A stretch of 64,000 bases of DNA from Salinimicrobium catena (GTDB taxonomy: Bacteria > Bacteroidota > Bacteroidia > Flavobacteriales > Flavobacteriaceae): NCBI RefSeq assembly GCF_900102915.1, contig NZ_FNGG01000002.1, positions 523,097 to 587,096 of the forward strand. The letters run 5' to 3'. Position numbers and translations under genes: made by a program. The first letter of the stretch is position 1. Each line of letters starts with the position of its first letter. Of this stretch, positions 17,075 through 25,641 are shown in pieces. The notes below the pieces were generated by a model. It was not told where the DNA came from. It made no database searches and worked only from the letters and a program-made list of their open reading frames with translations.

Positions 17075-17118
17075 ATGATACAGATCATATAATGGTCGTA
17101 GCCAGTATTTTAACTTTG
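17075..17118 (+). promoter_or_regulatory. Hemerythrin promoter with FNR/CRP-like box
   Basis: A perfect inverted repeat ATGAT-ACAG-ATCAT (17075-17088), which contains TGAT-N4-ATCA as in FNR-type sites, lies upstream of a perfect TAnnTTTG element, TAACTTTG (17111-17118). With a transcript start near 17123 the repeat is centred close to -41.5, the classical position for activation by a CRP/FNR-family protein. Confidence 0.6.
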
Positions 17119-17140
17119 AAGCATATCAATACGAGCAAAA

Positions 17141-17617
17141 ATGAATCATCCTTTAAAAAGACACGAAGCATTAAAACCATTGAGCAAAGACCATCACCAC
17201 GGCTTGTTGCTCTGTTGGAAAATAAGAGAAGGAAAGAAAAAGGACATCGCGCCGGAAAGGATCAAAGCCTACACCGATTTCTTTTTTAATTCACAATTGA
17301 AGCCTCACTTCAGGTTCGAAGAAAATGAGATCTTCAGCTTACTTGGAAAAGATCATCCTATGGTGAAAAAAGCAGAGACAGATCACCATCGGTTAAAACA
17401 GCTTTTCACAGAAGAACACAATCTTGAAAAATCGCTTTCAGATATTGAAAAAGAACTGGAAGAACATATCAGGTTTGAAGAAAGGGTTCTTTTCAGCGAG
17501 ATACAGCAGGAAGTTTCCGAAGAAAAACTCGAAGATCTTAAGAACAAGGAGGAAGAGATCAAAACTCCAGATCCTGACTCCTGGAATGACAAATTCTGGG
17601 CGAGGGAACGATCATAA
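17141..17617 (+). CDS. Hemerythrin HHE domain protein
   Basis: 158 residues, mostly one four-helix hemerythrin-like bundle. Candidate di-iron ligands are His18-20 (KDHHHG), His56 and Glu60 (PHFRFEENE), His82/83 (DHHRL), His109 and Glu113 (HIRFEERVLF). Bacterial proteins of this kind sense or bind O2 or NO, or repair iron-sulfur clusters. It is cytosolic, with a short acidic C-terminal tail. The FNR-like box upstream and the nos cluster elsewhere in the window suggest low-oxygen or nitrosative-stress expression. The last 6 bases overlap the convergent corA gene. Confidence 0.85.
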   Translation: MNHPLKRHEALKPLSKDHHHGLLLCWKIREGKKKDIAPERIKAYTDFFFNSQLKPHFRFEENEIFSLLGKDHPMVKKAETDHHRLKQLFTEEHNLEKSLSDIEKELEEHIRFEERVLFSEIQQEVSEEKLEDLKNKEEEIKTPDPDSWNDKFWARERS

Positions 17618-18694
17618 CCAGCGTTTTCTTTTAAAGTAGAGCATCATACCTATGAAAAGCACCAGCATGACCAGCCACACGGCAGGATAGCCGTATTTCC
17701 ATTCCAGCTCGGGCATGTTTTCAAAGTTCATCCCATACACGCCGGCCAAAAAGGTAAGAGGAATGAAAATAGAAGCCATGATGGTAAGCACCTTCATCAC
17801 CTCGTTCATCTTGTGACTAATGGTGGTCATATACATGTCCATAAGGCCCCAGGTCATTTCCCGATAGATCTCGATATTTTCGGAAACCTGTATCATATGG
17901 TCGTAGAGATCCCTGATGTAATTAATGGTATTTTCATGGATCAGTCCCTGATTGCCTTTTTCAAGTCGGCTTACCACCTCCCGAAGCGGAAAAACTGCCC
18001 TACGGATCCGTAACATGGTCCTTTTTAGTTCCTGAATTTCTAGGGTGGTATCTTTATGCGGTTCGGCGGTGATGAGCATTTCTTCCAGGGCCTCTATCCT
18101 GTCACTTATTTCATCTACCACGATGAAGTAATGATCTACAATGGCATCAAGAAGCGCAAATACAAGATAATCTGCTCCCCTGCTTCGAATTCTTCCTTTT
18201 CCTTTGGCCAGCCTCTCCCTGACTCCGTCAAAAACATCTCCCCCGGCTTCCTGGAAAGTGAGGACGTAATTCTTTCCAAGTACCATACTGATATGTTCAT
18301 TTTCCAGGTGCCCATCAGCTCTCCTGTACAACATTTTAGCCACTATGTAATAATAATCCTTATGCTCGTCTATTTTTGGCCGCTGGTTCGTATTCACAAT
18401 GTCCTCAATGATCAGCGGGTGAAGCTCATAATACTTCCCTACTTTTTCGATTTCGGTTGTATTGCTTAACCCGTCCAGGTTGAACCAGGTAACCCTGTCC
18501 TCTTCTTCGAATTTAAAAGCGTCTTCGGGAGTTGTAGAAATATACCTCTCGTAAAAATCAGCGTTGTAATCAATGACTTCCAGGGTGGTTTCGGCCTTTT
18601 CCTTACGGCCCACATAGGTCACCGTTCCGGGTGCCTGGTTAAGAGAAGTAGTGGATTTTGGCCTTTTTAAAAAATACCTTCTGTGCTTTGCCAT
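17612..18694 (-). CDS. corA: Magnesium/cobalt transport protein CorA
   Basis: 360 residues of the 2-TM-GxN family. The large N-terminal cytoplasmic funnel domain is followed by two C-terminal transmembrane helices; the selectivity motif YGMN (Gly321-Met322-Asn323) lies in the loop between them, and the protein ends in a basic tail KRKRWL. It forms a pentameric Mg2+ channel in the inner membrane. The gene stands alone, convergent with hemerythrin and divergent from recQ. Confidence 0.93.
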   Translation of the reverse strand: MAKHRRYFLKRPKSTTSLNQAPGTVTYVGRKEKAETTLEVIDYNADFYERYISTTPEDAFKFEEEDRVTWFNLDGLSNTTEIEKVGKYYELHPLIIEDIVNTNQRPKIDEHKDYYYIVAKMLYRRADGHLENEHISMVLGKNYVLTFQEAGGDVFDGVRERLAKGKGRIRSRGADYLVFALLDAIVDHYFIVVDEISDRIEALEEMLITAEPHKDTTLEIQELKRTMLRIRRAVFPLREVVSRLEKGNQGLIHENTINYIRDLYDHMIQVSENIEIYREMTWGLMDMYMTTISHKMNEVMKVLTIMASIFIPLTFLAGVYGMNFENMPELEWKYGYPAVWLVMLVLFIGMMLYFKRKRWL

Positions 18695-18790
18695 GTATTG
18701 CTTGATTTATGATAAATGTAAGAATAAAACATCTTATGGAGAACCCCCTTAGGGGTTGTGAATTGCGACAGCTTTGTTTTCCTTTGCAAA

Positions 18791-20899
18791 ATGGTGGAGG
18801 AAAAAGATTTACTGGGCGCTTTAAAGGAATATTTTGGTTATGACACCTTCAGGCCATTACAGAGGCAGATCATCGATTCGGTCTTTGCGGGTAATGATAA
18901 CATGGTGATCATGCCTACAGGTGGCGGAAAATCTATTTGTTACCAGCTTCCGGCTACTCTCCTGCCCGGAGTCACTTTAGTGATCTCTCCCCTGATCGCC
19001 CTGATGAAGGACCAGGTTGACGGATTAACCGCTAACGGCATTTCCGCGGCCTTTCTAAACAGCAGCCAGGCAGAAGATGTGCAACAGGAGATCTTTTCCA
19101 GGATCTCAAAGAACGAGATCAAATTGCTGTATGTCGCGCCTGAAAGTCTGCAGTACATAGACGCCGTATTTTCTTCGGGAAAGATAAGTTTGATTGCCAT
19201 TGATGAAGCACATTGCATCTCCAGCTGGGGCCACGACTTCAGGCCGGCCTATACCCAGCTTGGATACCTCAAAAGCCGGCATCCAGAAACTCCCATTATC
19301 GCTCTTACCGCCACAGCCGATAAAGCTACCCGAAAAGACATTTGTGACCAGCTCAATATTCCGGCGGCAAAACAATTCATAGCCTCTTTTGACAGGAAGA
19401 ACCTGAGCCTCGAAGTACGGCCGGGCAATAAAAAGCTGGACCAGATCATTGCCTTTCTGAAAAAACGGCCAGATCAAAGCGGGATCATTTACTGTCTAAG
19501 CCGAAAAAATACCGAAGAGCTTGCTGTAAAGCTCAAGAGCAAAGGCTTCGACGCCGAAGCCTATCATGCCGGCCTCTCCCACAGTGACCGGATAAAAATT
19601 CAGGAAGATTTCATTCAGGATAAGAACCAGATCATCTGTGCTACTGTCGCCTTCGGAATGGGGATCGATAAATCAAATGTGCGCTGGGTGATCCATTATA
19701 ACCTTCCTAAGAACCTGGAGGGATATTACCAGGAAATTGGCCGCGCCGGACGGGACGGGCTGCCCTCTTCTACCCTGCTTTTTCATAGTTATGCCGATGT
19801 GGTGCAGCTGCGGAAATTCGCTGTTAATTCAGGAAACAGTGAGGTACAGATGGCCAAACTGGACAGGATGAAGCAATATGCCGATGCCCTGAGCTGCCGC
19901 AGAAAGATCCTGCTAAGCTATTTTGGAGAGCTGATCTCTGAAGACTGTGGCAACTGCGATGTATGTAAAAATCCGCCCGAATTTTTTGACGGGACCATCC
20001 TGACTCAAAAGGCACTTTCTACCATTTTCAGGTTAAAAGGCCAGGAATCTATTTCTTTGGTCATTGATGTGTTGCGAGGAGCTCACAATGCCCAGGTCCT
20101 GGAAAAAGGATATCAGCAGCTCAAAACCTTCGGAATTGCCACAGATGTATCCTGGAGGGACTGGCAGCAGTATCTTATTCAGCTAATTAACCTTGGGTAT
20201 GTGGAGATCGCTTTTCACGACCAGAACAAACTTCGGTTAACCCCGCTGGCTAAAAAAGTTCTTTTTGAAAAGGAAAAAGTGAGGCTCGCTCATGTTATAC
20301 AAAGGGAGGCCGCAAAAGAACCGGTGGTTGCTGAAAAGAACTCAGAAAATACCCTTTTTGAAAAGCTACGGCAGTTGAGGCTTAAACTTGCAAGGGAAGA
20401 AGATATTCCGCCTTACCTCATTTTTAACGATGCCACTTTGAAGGAGATGGAAAAACACCGCCCCATGACCGATGAGGAATTCATGCAGATCAACGGGGTT
20501 GGAAGACAAAAACTTCAGAATTACGGGTATAACTTCATCAAGGAGATCATCGCCTTCAGCAAAGAGAAACGAGAAAAGAAGCCCCGCAAAAAGGGAAATA
20601 CTTACAAGGCCACTTTTGAACTTTACAAAGAAGGCCATAGTGTTGAAGAAATCTCAAAAAAGAGAAAGCTTTCACCCACTACGGTCTATTCTCACCTGGT
20701 AACCCTGTATGAAAAAGGGGAAGCTGTAGACCTGCGTCGGTTCGTTTCAAAAGCAGATCTTGTGGCGGTAAAAAAAGCAAAGGAAGTATTGGATGATCCG
20801 GCAACTCTAAAGGCGTATTTTGAACACTTTCAGGAAGCGATTGATTATACCAGCATTAAACTGGCTTTGAGCATACTGAAAAAGGAAGAAAACTCTTGA
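18791..20899 (+). CDS. recQ: ATP-dependent DNA helicase RecQ
   Basis: 702 residues from the ATG at 18791 (MVEEKDLLG); an in-frame upstream start at 18758 would add a sequence not typical of RecQ. Walker A is MPTGGGKS near residue 50, the DEAH box IDEAHCISSWGHDFRP near 140, and the helicase C motif VAFGMGIDKSNVRWVIH near 290. The RQC region holds the zinc cysteines CRRKI...CGNCDVC. An HRDC domain (LRLKLAREEDIPPYLIF) and a C-terminal helix-turn-helix extension (EEISKKRKLSPTTVYSH) follow. It unwinds recombination and replication intermediates. Confidence 0.95.
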   Translation: MVEEKDLLGALKEYFGYDTFRPLQRQIIDSVFAGNDNMVIMPTGGGKSICYQLPATLLPGVTLVISPLIALMKDQVDGLTANGISAAFLNSSQAEDVQQEIFSRISKNEIKLLYVAPESLQYIDAVFSSGKISLIAIDEAHCISSWGHDFRPAYTQLGYLKSRHPETPIIALTATADKATRKDICDQLNIPAAKQFIASFDRKNLSLEVRPGNKKLDQIIAFLKKRPDQSGIIYCLSRKNTEELAVKLKSKGFDAEAYHAGLSHSDRIKIQEDFIQDKNQIICATVAFGMGIDKSNVRWVIHYNLPKNLEGYYQEIGRAGRDGLPSSTLLFHSYADVVQLRKFAVNSGNSEVQMAKLDRMKQYADALSCRRKILLSYFGELISEDCGNCDVCKNPPEFFDGTILTQKALSTIFRLKGQESISLVIDVLRGAHNAQVLEKGYQQLKTFGIATDVSWRDWQQYLIQLINLGYVEIAFHDQNKLRLTPLAKKVLFEKEKVRLAHVIQREAAKEPVVAEKNSENTLFEKLRQLRLKLAREEDIPPYLIFNDATLKEMEKHRPMTDEEFMQINGVGRQKLQNYGYNFIKEIIAFSKEKREKKPRKKGNTYKATFELYKEGHSVEEISKKRKLSPTTVYSHLVTLYEKGEAVDLRRFVSKADLVAVKKAKEVLDDPATLKAYFEHFQEAIDYTSIKLALSILKKEENS

Positions 20900-20900
20900 T

Positions 20901-21686
20901 CTAGGGAAAATGTACCTTGTTCAGGATGAGTCCGCTGCCCGGTGCAATAAAGCTCATAGGCCTTTTTACTTCCGGCGAAAGGCTTTTTCGAATATCCTCT
21001 AGTGACAGTTCCCCGTTTCCTACCCTAACCAGAGCGCCCATCATCAATCTGATCTGATTCCGCAGAAATCCTGAGCCCTGAATCCTCAAAAGATAGGACC
21101 TGTCTGGAAAAAAACTGGCAGTGATCTCTTCATTTGGCTCAATGCGGCAAAGATCAATTTTTCGTTCAACAATGGTATGTTCGCTGGGTTTGGTACAATA
21201 GTTATGGAAGGAATGGGTTCCTTCAAAAAAGTTAGCCGCGGCCATCATCATCTCCACATCAAGCTTTTCATGAAAAGTGGCGAGCAAAGGCGCTGCAAAT
21301 GGATGACTCTTCTTTCCATGGGCAAAAAGGTAAATATATTCCTTCTTCTTGGGGTGCTGAATGATGTTAAATTTAGCGTCTACCTGTTTGATGCTCAAAG
21401 CCCTAATATCCTGCGGCAGGTTGTTATTGAAAAGCACCAGGAAATCGGCCATATTATTCAAAGGTTCATGATCAATGAAAAGCTCAAAGGCGGCTTGATG
21501 AGCAGAAACCATGGCATCTGTTCTACTGGCACCCAGAACCTTAAAGCGGGTCTCCCCCAGGACAAATTTGAGCGTTTTTTTTACCAGGCCTTCCACGGTC
21601 TTAAAACCCGGTTGCCGTTGCCAGCCGTGAAGGCGGTATCCCAGATACTGAATTTCAATGAGATAGTAATAACGTTGTGGTTGCAA
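20901..21686 (-). CDS. truA: tRNA pseudouridine synthase A
   Basis: 261 residues with the TruA fold: YLGYRLHGWQRQP near the N-terminus and the catalytic Asp57 in GASRTDAMVSA. TruA converts U38-40 in the tRNA anticodon stem-loop to pseudouridine. The usual Gly after DA is Met here and the His of GVHA is Ser, the latter as in Pus1/Pus3-type enzymes. The start appears to be TTG at 21686; no ATG is available upstream before a stop. Its end lies one base after the recQ stop in the opposite orientation. Confidence 0.87.
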   Translation of the reverse strand: MQPQRYYYLIEIQYLGYRLHGWQRQPGFKTVEGLVKKTLKFVLGETRFKVLGASRTDAMVSAHQAAFELFIDHEPLNNMADFLVLFNNNLPQDIRALSIKQVDAKFNIIQHPKKKEYIYLFAHGKKSHPFAAPLLATFHEKLDVEMMMAAANFFEGTHSFHNYCTKPSEHTIVERKIDLCRIEPNEEITASFFPDRSYLLRIQGSGFLRNQIRLMMGALVRVGNGELSLEDIRKSLSPEVKRPMSFIAPGSGLILNKVHFP

Positions 21687-21833
21687 GAAAAATTTTTCTC
21701 AAATCTATGACATTTCAGCCTGAAAAGCGGAATTCTGCCCTTGTTCTTGACCTTCGGACCAACCGCTTTAACTTTTAGTTAAAAACTTTTGGCTTGTGGT
21801 TTCGTATCTTCACTTACAACCAAAAAATGTGAT

Positions 21834-22901
21834 ATGGTATCAGGTAAAAGAATTCTGTACTACTCTACCCTTTCTGTTCTTTTCTTATACTTTTTGTTTG
21901 CAGGACTAATAGAGACGAAACCTTTTCTGGCTCCATTCACTGTTGCACTGGTCTTAGCTTTACTGGTTTACCCCTTGAGCCGAAAGATGGAAAAAAGTTT
22001 TTTCAACAGAAGCTGGGCTTCTATCGTCAATACTATCTTTATATTTCTTATTTCTTTAGGCTTTTTTGCTCTCTTTTCCATGCAGGTCAAAAATCTTGTA
22101 GATGACTGGCCAAAGATCAAGGAAACCATGAAACCAAAAATAGAGAAGCTAAAAGATTTTGTTTTTGAACACACTCCTCTTTCACAAAAGGACCTGGAAG
22201 AATCTTCCAAGGGAGGGCTTTCTGTACCTTTTTTAAGCACCGGTTCTCAACCGGGTAAAAAAGCAGCTTCCTTCTTTAGCAAAGCAATGAGCTTTTTTGG
22301 AAATTACCTGCTTACCTTCATTTACATCTTTTTTATGCTAAACTATCGTCAGCACTTTAGAAAATTCCTGCTGCGGCTGTTTCCAGATGAAGATAGGCAA
22401 CGACTTCAAAATGTTATTCTCAAATCGGCAAACGTGATACAGCAGTATTTAATTGGAAAATTGATCCTTATTGGATTCCTGTCGGTATTTTATGCAATAG
22501 GATTGGGGCTTTCGGGGGTAAGCAATTTTATTCTTGTAAGTGTTCTGGCGGCTGTCTTCAGCATAATTCCATACGTAGGAAATGTCATCGGTTTTGGTAT
22601 GGCTATGATCTTTGGCTATCTGGTTTCTGGAAATCCGGGAGTGCTTATCGGTATAAGTCTTACTTTTTTCATTGGCCAATTTGTAGAAAGTTACATTTTA
22701 CAGCCCTATATTGTTGGAGATAAAGTAGACCTGCATCCGTTCATTACCATCCTGGTAGTAGTGACAGGAAACCTGGTGTGGGGGCTTATAGGAATGATCC
22801 TGGCCATTCCGCTGCTAGCCATCGTAAATATTATCTTCTTAAATGTGCATTCTTTACATCCCTTTGGTTATCTTTTGAGCAAAGAGGAAAAGACAGGCTA
22901 A
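21834..22901 (+). CDS. AI-2E family (PerM) transporter
   Basis: 355 residues from the ATG at 21834 (MVSGKRILYYS); a TTG at 21789 is in frame but lies in the promoter-like region. About eight hydrophobic segments: two pairs near the N-terminus, a soluble loop with VDDWPKIKETMKPKIEKL (residues 80-150), then a C-terminal block with IPYVGNVIGFG and the GxLLAIP-like GMILAIPLLAI motif. The family is linked in some bacteria to autoinducer-2 export and in others to Na+/H+ exchange; no choice can be made here. The DUF1853 gene starts immediately after its stop codon. Confidence 0.85.
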   Translation: MVSGKRILYYSTLSVLFLYFLFAGLIETKPFLAPFTVALVLALLVYPLSRKMEKSFFNRSWASIVNTIFIFLISLGFFALFSMQVKNLVDDWPKIKETMKPKIEKLKDFVFEHTPLSQKDLEESSKGGLSVPFLSTGSQPGKKAASFFSKAMSFFGNYLLTFIYIFFMLNYRQHFRKFLLRLFPDEDRQRLQNVILKSANVIQQYLIGKLILIGFLSVFYAIGLGLSGVSNFILVSVLAAVFSIIPYVGNVIGFGMAMIFGYLVSGNPGVLIGISLTFFIGQFVESYILQPYIVGDKVDLHPFITILVVVTGNLVWGLIGMILAIPLLAIVNIIFLNVHSLHPFGYLLSKEEKTG

Positions 22902-23720
22902 ATGATGGAAAAGGCCCTCCTGCATCAGTTCTCCGGATTTTTGAATACTCCGCAAATATGGGAAATGGCAGGCCCTTTTCCATATAGCCCGTTTGAGGTG
23001 AGAAATATCGATCTTCAAAAAATGCCTGTAGAACTTCACTTTCCTCCTACCATGGTCCTGGGAAAACGAATGGAGCGGTTTTTCCACTTTTACGTCAGGC
23101 ATTTTTCCGAAGAAAAGATCATTGCTCATAATGAACAGATCATCCATGAAAAGAGAACCCTGGGCGAGCTTGATTTTCTTCTGAAAAATGAAAGATCAGG
23201 AAAGGTTTCCCATGTTGAGTTGGTATATAAATATTACCTGTATGATCCCGAAATTGCTTCGGAAGCAGAACGATGGACCGGGCCAAATCACCGGGATAAT
23301 CTTCTGCTGAAACTGGAGCGGCTACAACAGAAACAGTTCCCTCTTTTGTACAGAGAAGAAACCCGGCCTTTGCTGGAAAAATTGGGAATAACGGCTGAAG
23401 AAGTAGAGCAAAAAATATGCTTTAAAGCCAATTTTTTTCTGCCGTGGGACCATCCCTCCCAAAGAATTGATCTTCCAAATGATCTGGTGCAGGGACGTTG
23501 GTTGCGAAGGAAAGAATTTACTCCTGCACGCTTTGGCAGGGAAACATTCTTTTCGCCAAGAAAACCAAATTGGCCTATCCTCCCTCAACACAATACCCAC
23601 TGGCTCTCTTATGACGACCTTCAGGAACAAATAATGCCCCTGCTGGAAAAAGAACAATCCCCTCTTATTTGGATGAAAACCGGCAATGAATACCGGCGTT
23701 TCTTCCTGGTATGGTGGTAA
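22902..23720 (+). CDS. DUF1853 family protein, PD-(D/E)XK nuclease-like
   Basis: 272 residues. The family is DUF1853; the central segment TLGELDFLL ... HVELVYKYYLYD (about residues 85-117) has the spacing of a PD-(D/E)XK nuclease core (Glu, Asp, then E-x-K). The C-terminus is rich in Trp (PNWPIL, HWLSYDDL, IWMKT, VWW). Its ATG directly abuts the stop of the AI-2E permease, so the two are translated as a unit. The function of the family is unknown. The convergent 177-base gap that follows shows no clear terminator. Confidence 0.75.
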   Translation: MMEKALLHQFSGFLNTPQIWEMAGPFPYSPFEVRNIDLQKMPVELHFPPTMVLGKRMERFFHFYVRHFSEEKIIAHNEQIIHEKRTLGELDFLLKNERSGKVSHVELVYKYYLYDPEIASEAERWTGPNHRDNLLLKLERLQQKQFPLLYREETRPLLEKLGITAEEVEQKICFKANFFLPWDHPSQRIDLPNDLVQGRWLRRKEFTPARFGRETFFSPRKPNWPILPQHNTHWLSYDDLQEQIMPLLEKEQSPLIWMKTGNEYRRFFLVWW

Positions 23721-23897
23721 GCAGAAGCCTTTGCTCAATTAAGAGAAAATTAACTGCTACTTCCAGGTTAATTAAGGAAAAATTATGAGTGGCTTACCCG
23801 GTGTGCTTTTGTAAATCCTCTCATTTAAAGTAACTTAACTATCAAATTAATCAGGTGGATTTTCTTCTGAATCTCCGCCTAAAAAAATTGATGAACT

Positions 23898-25052
23898 ATG
23901 CCAATTCTCACGAAAGAACAATTTGAAAACTTAGCAAAATTTGATAATAACCCCTGCATATCCATATTTCTGCCCACGCAGCGCATAGGGAAAGATGTAC
24001 TGGAAGAAAAGGACAGGATCCAATTGAAAAGCCAGTGGAAAAAAGCTTCTGAGAAGCTGAAAGAAATGGGAGTGGAAAGGGAAAAAATTGAAAAAATTGG
24101 AGAACCTTTGAAAAACCTTCTTGAAGACCGGGATTTCTGGAGACACCAGTCAGACGGATTAGCGATCTTCCTTGCCGACGGATTCATGGAGAAATTCACT
24201 CTCCCCGTGAACTTTGAAGCCTTTACTTATATAGCCGATCACTTTTACCTTAAACCGCTGGTTCCGATGTTTTCGGGAGATACCAGGTTCTATTTGCTGT
24301 CCTTGCAAATGGACAACGTCGAGCTTTATGAAGCGAACCTTTACAGCATTGGAAAAGTAGAGATCAAAGATCTAGTTCCCGCACGTCTTGAAGACAGGGT
24401 TGGTTATGATTATGAAGAAAAGTCGCTTCAATACAGATCCCAGAATCCTGCTACCGGAGACACGATCATGCATGGACAGGGCGCTGCAGAAAGAGACAGA
24501 AAGAACGAATTTTTACGATTTTTCAGGGCTGTAGATAAGGGCCTTCATGAAATACTGAAAGATGAAAAGGTACCGCTGGTGGTAGCCTGCCAGGATTACC
24601 TTTTCCCTATTTACCAGGAAGCCAATACGTATAAAAAGCTTTATTCTGAACCTGTTCCCGGGAACCCTTCAGACTACGAGCACATGCTGGCCCTGCACGC
24701 GGCTGCATTGAACGTTCTTCAACCGCATTTTAACAAGGAAAAGGAAGAAAAAATGGTGCAGTTCAGGGAAATGACACCGGGCCGCACTTCTACTTCAGTA
24801 AGTGAGATCATCCCCGCCATTTATGAAGGCAAGGTGGATACGCTCTTTCTGCAGAACAGGGAAGATATCTGGGGTAACTATAACGAAAACATGGCCTCTG
24901 TTGACATTCAGGAGGAACAATCTTCGGCTAACTTATCGCTGATGAACCTCGCTGCCGTAAAAGTTATGGAACAGGGAGGAAAAGTTTACCTGATTGAAAA
25001 TGAATTCATGCCCGAGAAAAATTCAAAAATGAACGCGGTTTACAGGTATTAG
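23898..25052 (+). CDS. baeRF-family protein (bacterial release-factor-like)
   Basis: 384 residues beginning LTKEQFENLAKFDNNPCISIFLPT, the typical opening of the bacterial archaeo-eukaryotic-release-factor families (baeRF), which are related to eRF1/Pelota middle and C-terminal domains. The C-terminal third (GRTSTSVSEIIPAIYEGKVDTLFLQ) matches the Lsm/eL8-like part. Which baeRF subfamily it belongs to I cannot decide. These proteins are suspected to act on stalled or hibernating ribosomes; one group contains a ribosome hibernation factor. It is a single gene with its own terminator. Confidence 0.72.
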   Translation: MPILTKEQFENLAKFDNNPCISIFLPTQRIGKDVLEEKDRIQLKSQWKKASEKLKEMGVEREKIEKIGEPLKNLLEDRDFWRHQSDGLAIFLADGFMEKFTLPVNFEAFTYIADHFYLKPLVPMFSGDTRFYLLSLQMDNVELYEANLYSIGKVEIKDLVPARLEDRVGYDYEEKSLQYRSQNPATGDTIMHGQGAAERDRKNEFLRFFRAVDKGLHEILKDEKVPLVVACQDYLFPIYQEANTYKKLYSEPVPGNPSDYEHMLALHAAALNVLQPHFNKEKEEKMVQFREMTPGRTSTSVSEIIPAIYEGKVDTLFLQNREDIWGNYNENMASVDIQEEQSSANLSLMNLAAVKVMEQGGKVYLIENEFMPEKNSKMNAVYRY

Positions 25053-25069
25053 AGCAAATTAAGAGTACC

Positions 25070-25100
25070 AAAAAACCTCTGCAATTAGCAGAGGTTTTTT
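25070..25100. terminator. Bidirectional terminator
   Basis: A 13-bp perfect stem, AAAAAACCTCTGC / GCAGAGGTTTTTT, with loop AATTA, between the convergent baeRF and acyltransferase genes. Confidence 0.9.
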
Positions 25101-25101
25101 A

Positions 25102-25641
25102 TTAGGTGTAATGCGGTACCTTACCCGTTACATCTTTATAGAACTCCCTGATCTTTTGAAAATCAGTGTCTTTATCACCCGTCGTATATAAAGGGGGTGA
25201 AACTTTAACTTTTTTATTTCCAAAATCAAAAGCTATCATTACGATAGGCACATCGGCCAGCAGAGAGATGTAATAAAATCCGGTTTTCCAGTCCTTAACT
25301 TTTTTCCGGGTACCTTCAGGAGACATGGCCAGCCTGAATTCATCCTTACCCTTAAAGATATTCGCGATTGCCTCTACTTTTTTCTGTCCCGGTGTCCTGT
25401 CCAGAGGGGTTCCTCCCATCCACCTGAAATACCAGCCAAAAGGCGGCTTAAAAAGTTCCTTTTTGGCGAGGTATTTTATATCAACTCCGAGTATCCTTCT
25501 TACCAAAAGCCCAAGGTAAAAGTCGTGCCAGCTGGTATGCGGCACCACGATCACCACGCTTTTTTTAACTCCTTTGGGCCAGGAACCTTCAAATTTCCAG
25601 CCCATTATTCTGAAATAAATGAACCTAGCTAACCAATTCAC
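25102..25641 (-). CDS. PlsC-type 1-acyl-glycerol-3-phosphate acyltransferase-like protein
   Basis: 179 residues with the acyltransferase motif PHTSWHDF (His35, Asp40: H-x4-D) and the substrate-binding SPEGTR (108-112). It is shorter than typical PlsC (about 240) and lacks a long N-terminal membrane anchor, resembling the small acyltransferases common in Bacteroidota. It probably acylates lysophosphatidic acid or a related lipid at the inner membrane. The start is GTG at 25641, overlapping the 3' end of the proline dehydrogenase gene by 17 bases; an ATG at 25605 is the alternative but would cut conserved sequence. Confidence 0.82.
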   Translation of the reverse strand: MNWLARFIYFRIMGWKFEGSWPKGVKKSVVIVVPHTSWHDFYLGLLVRRILGVDIKYLAKKELFKPPFGWYFRWMGGTPLDRTPGQKKVEAIANIFKGKDEFRLAMSPEGTRKKVKDWKTGFYYISLLADVPIVMIAFDFGNKKVKVSPPLYTTGDKDTDFQKIREFYKDVTGKVPHYT

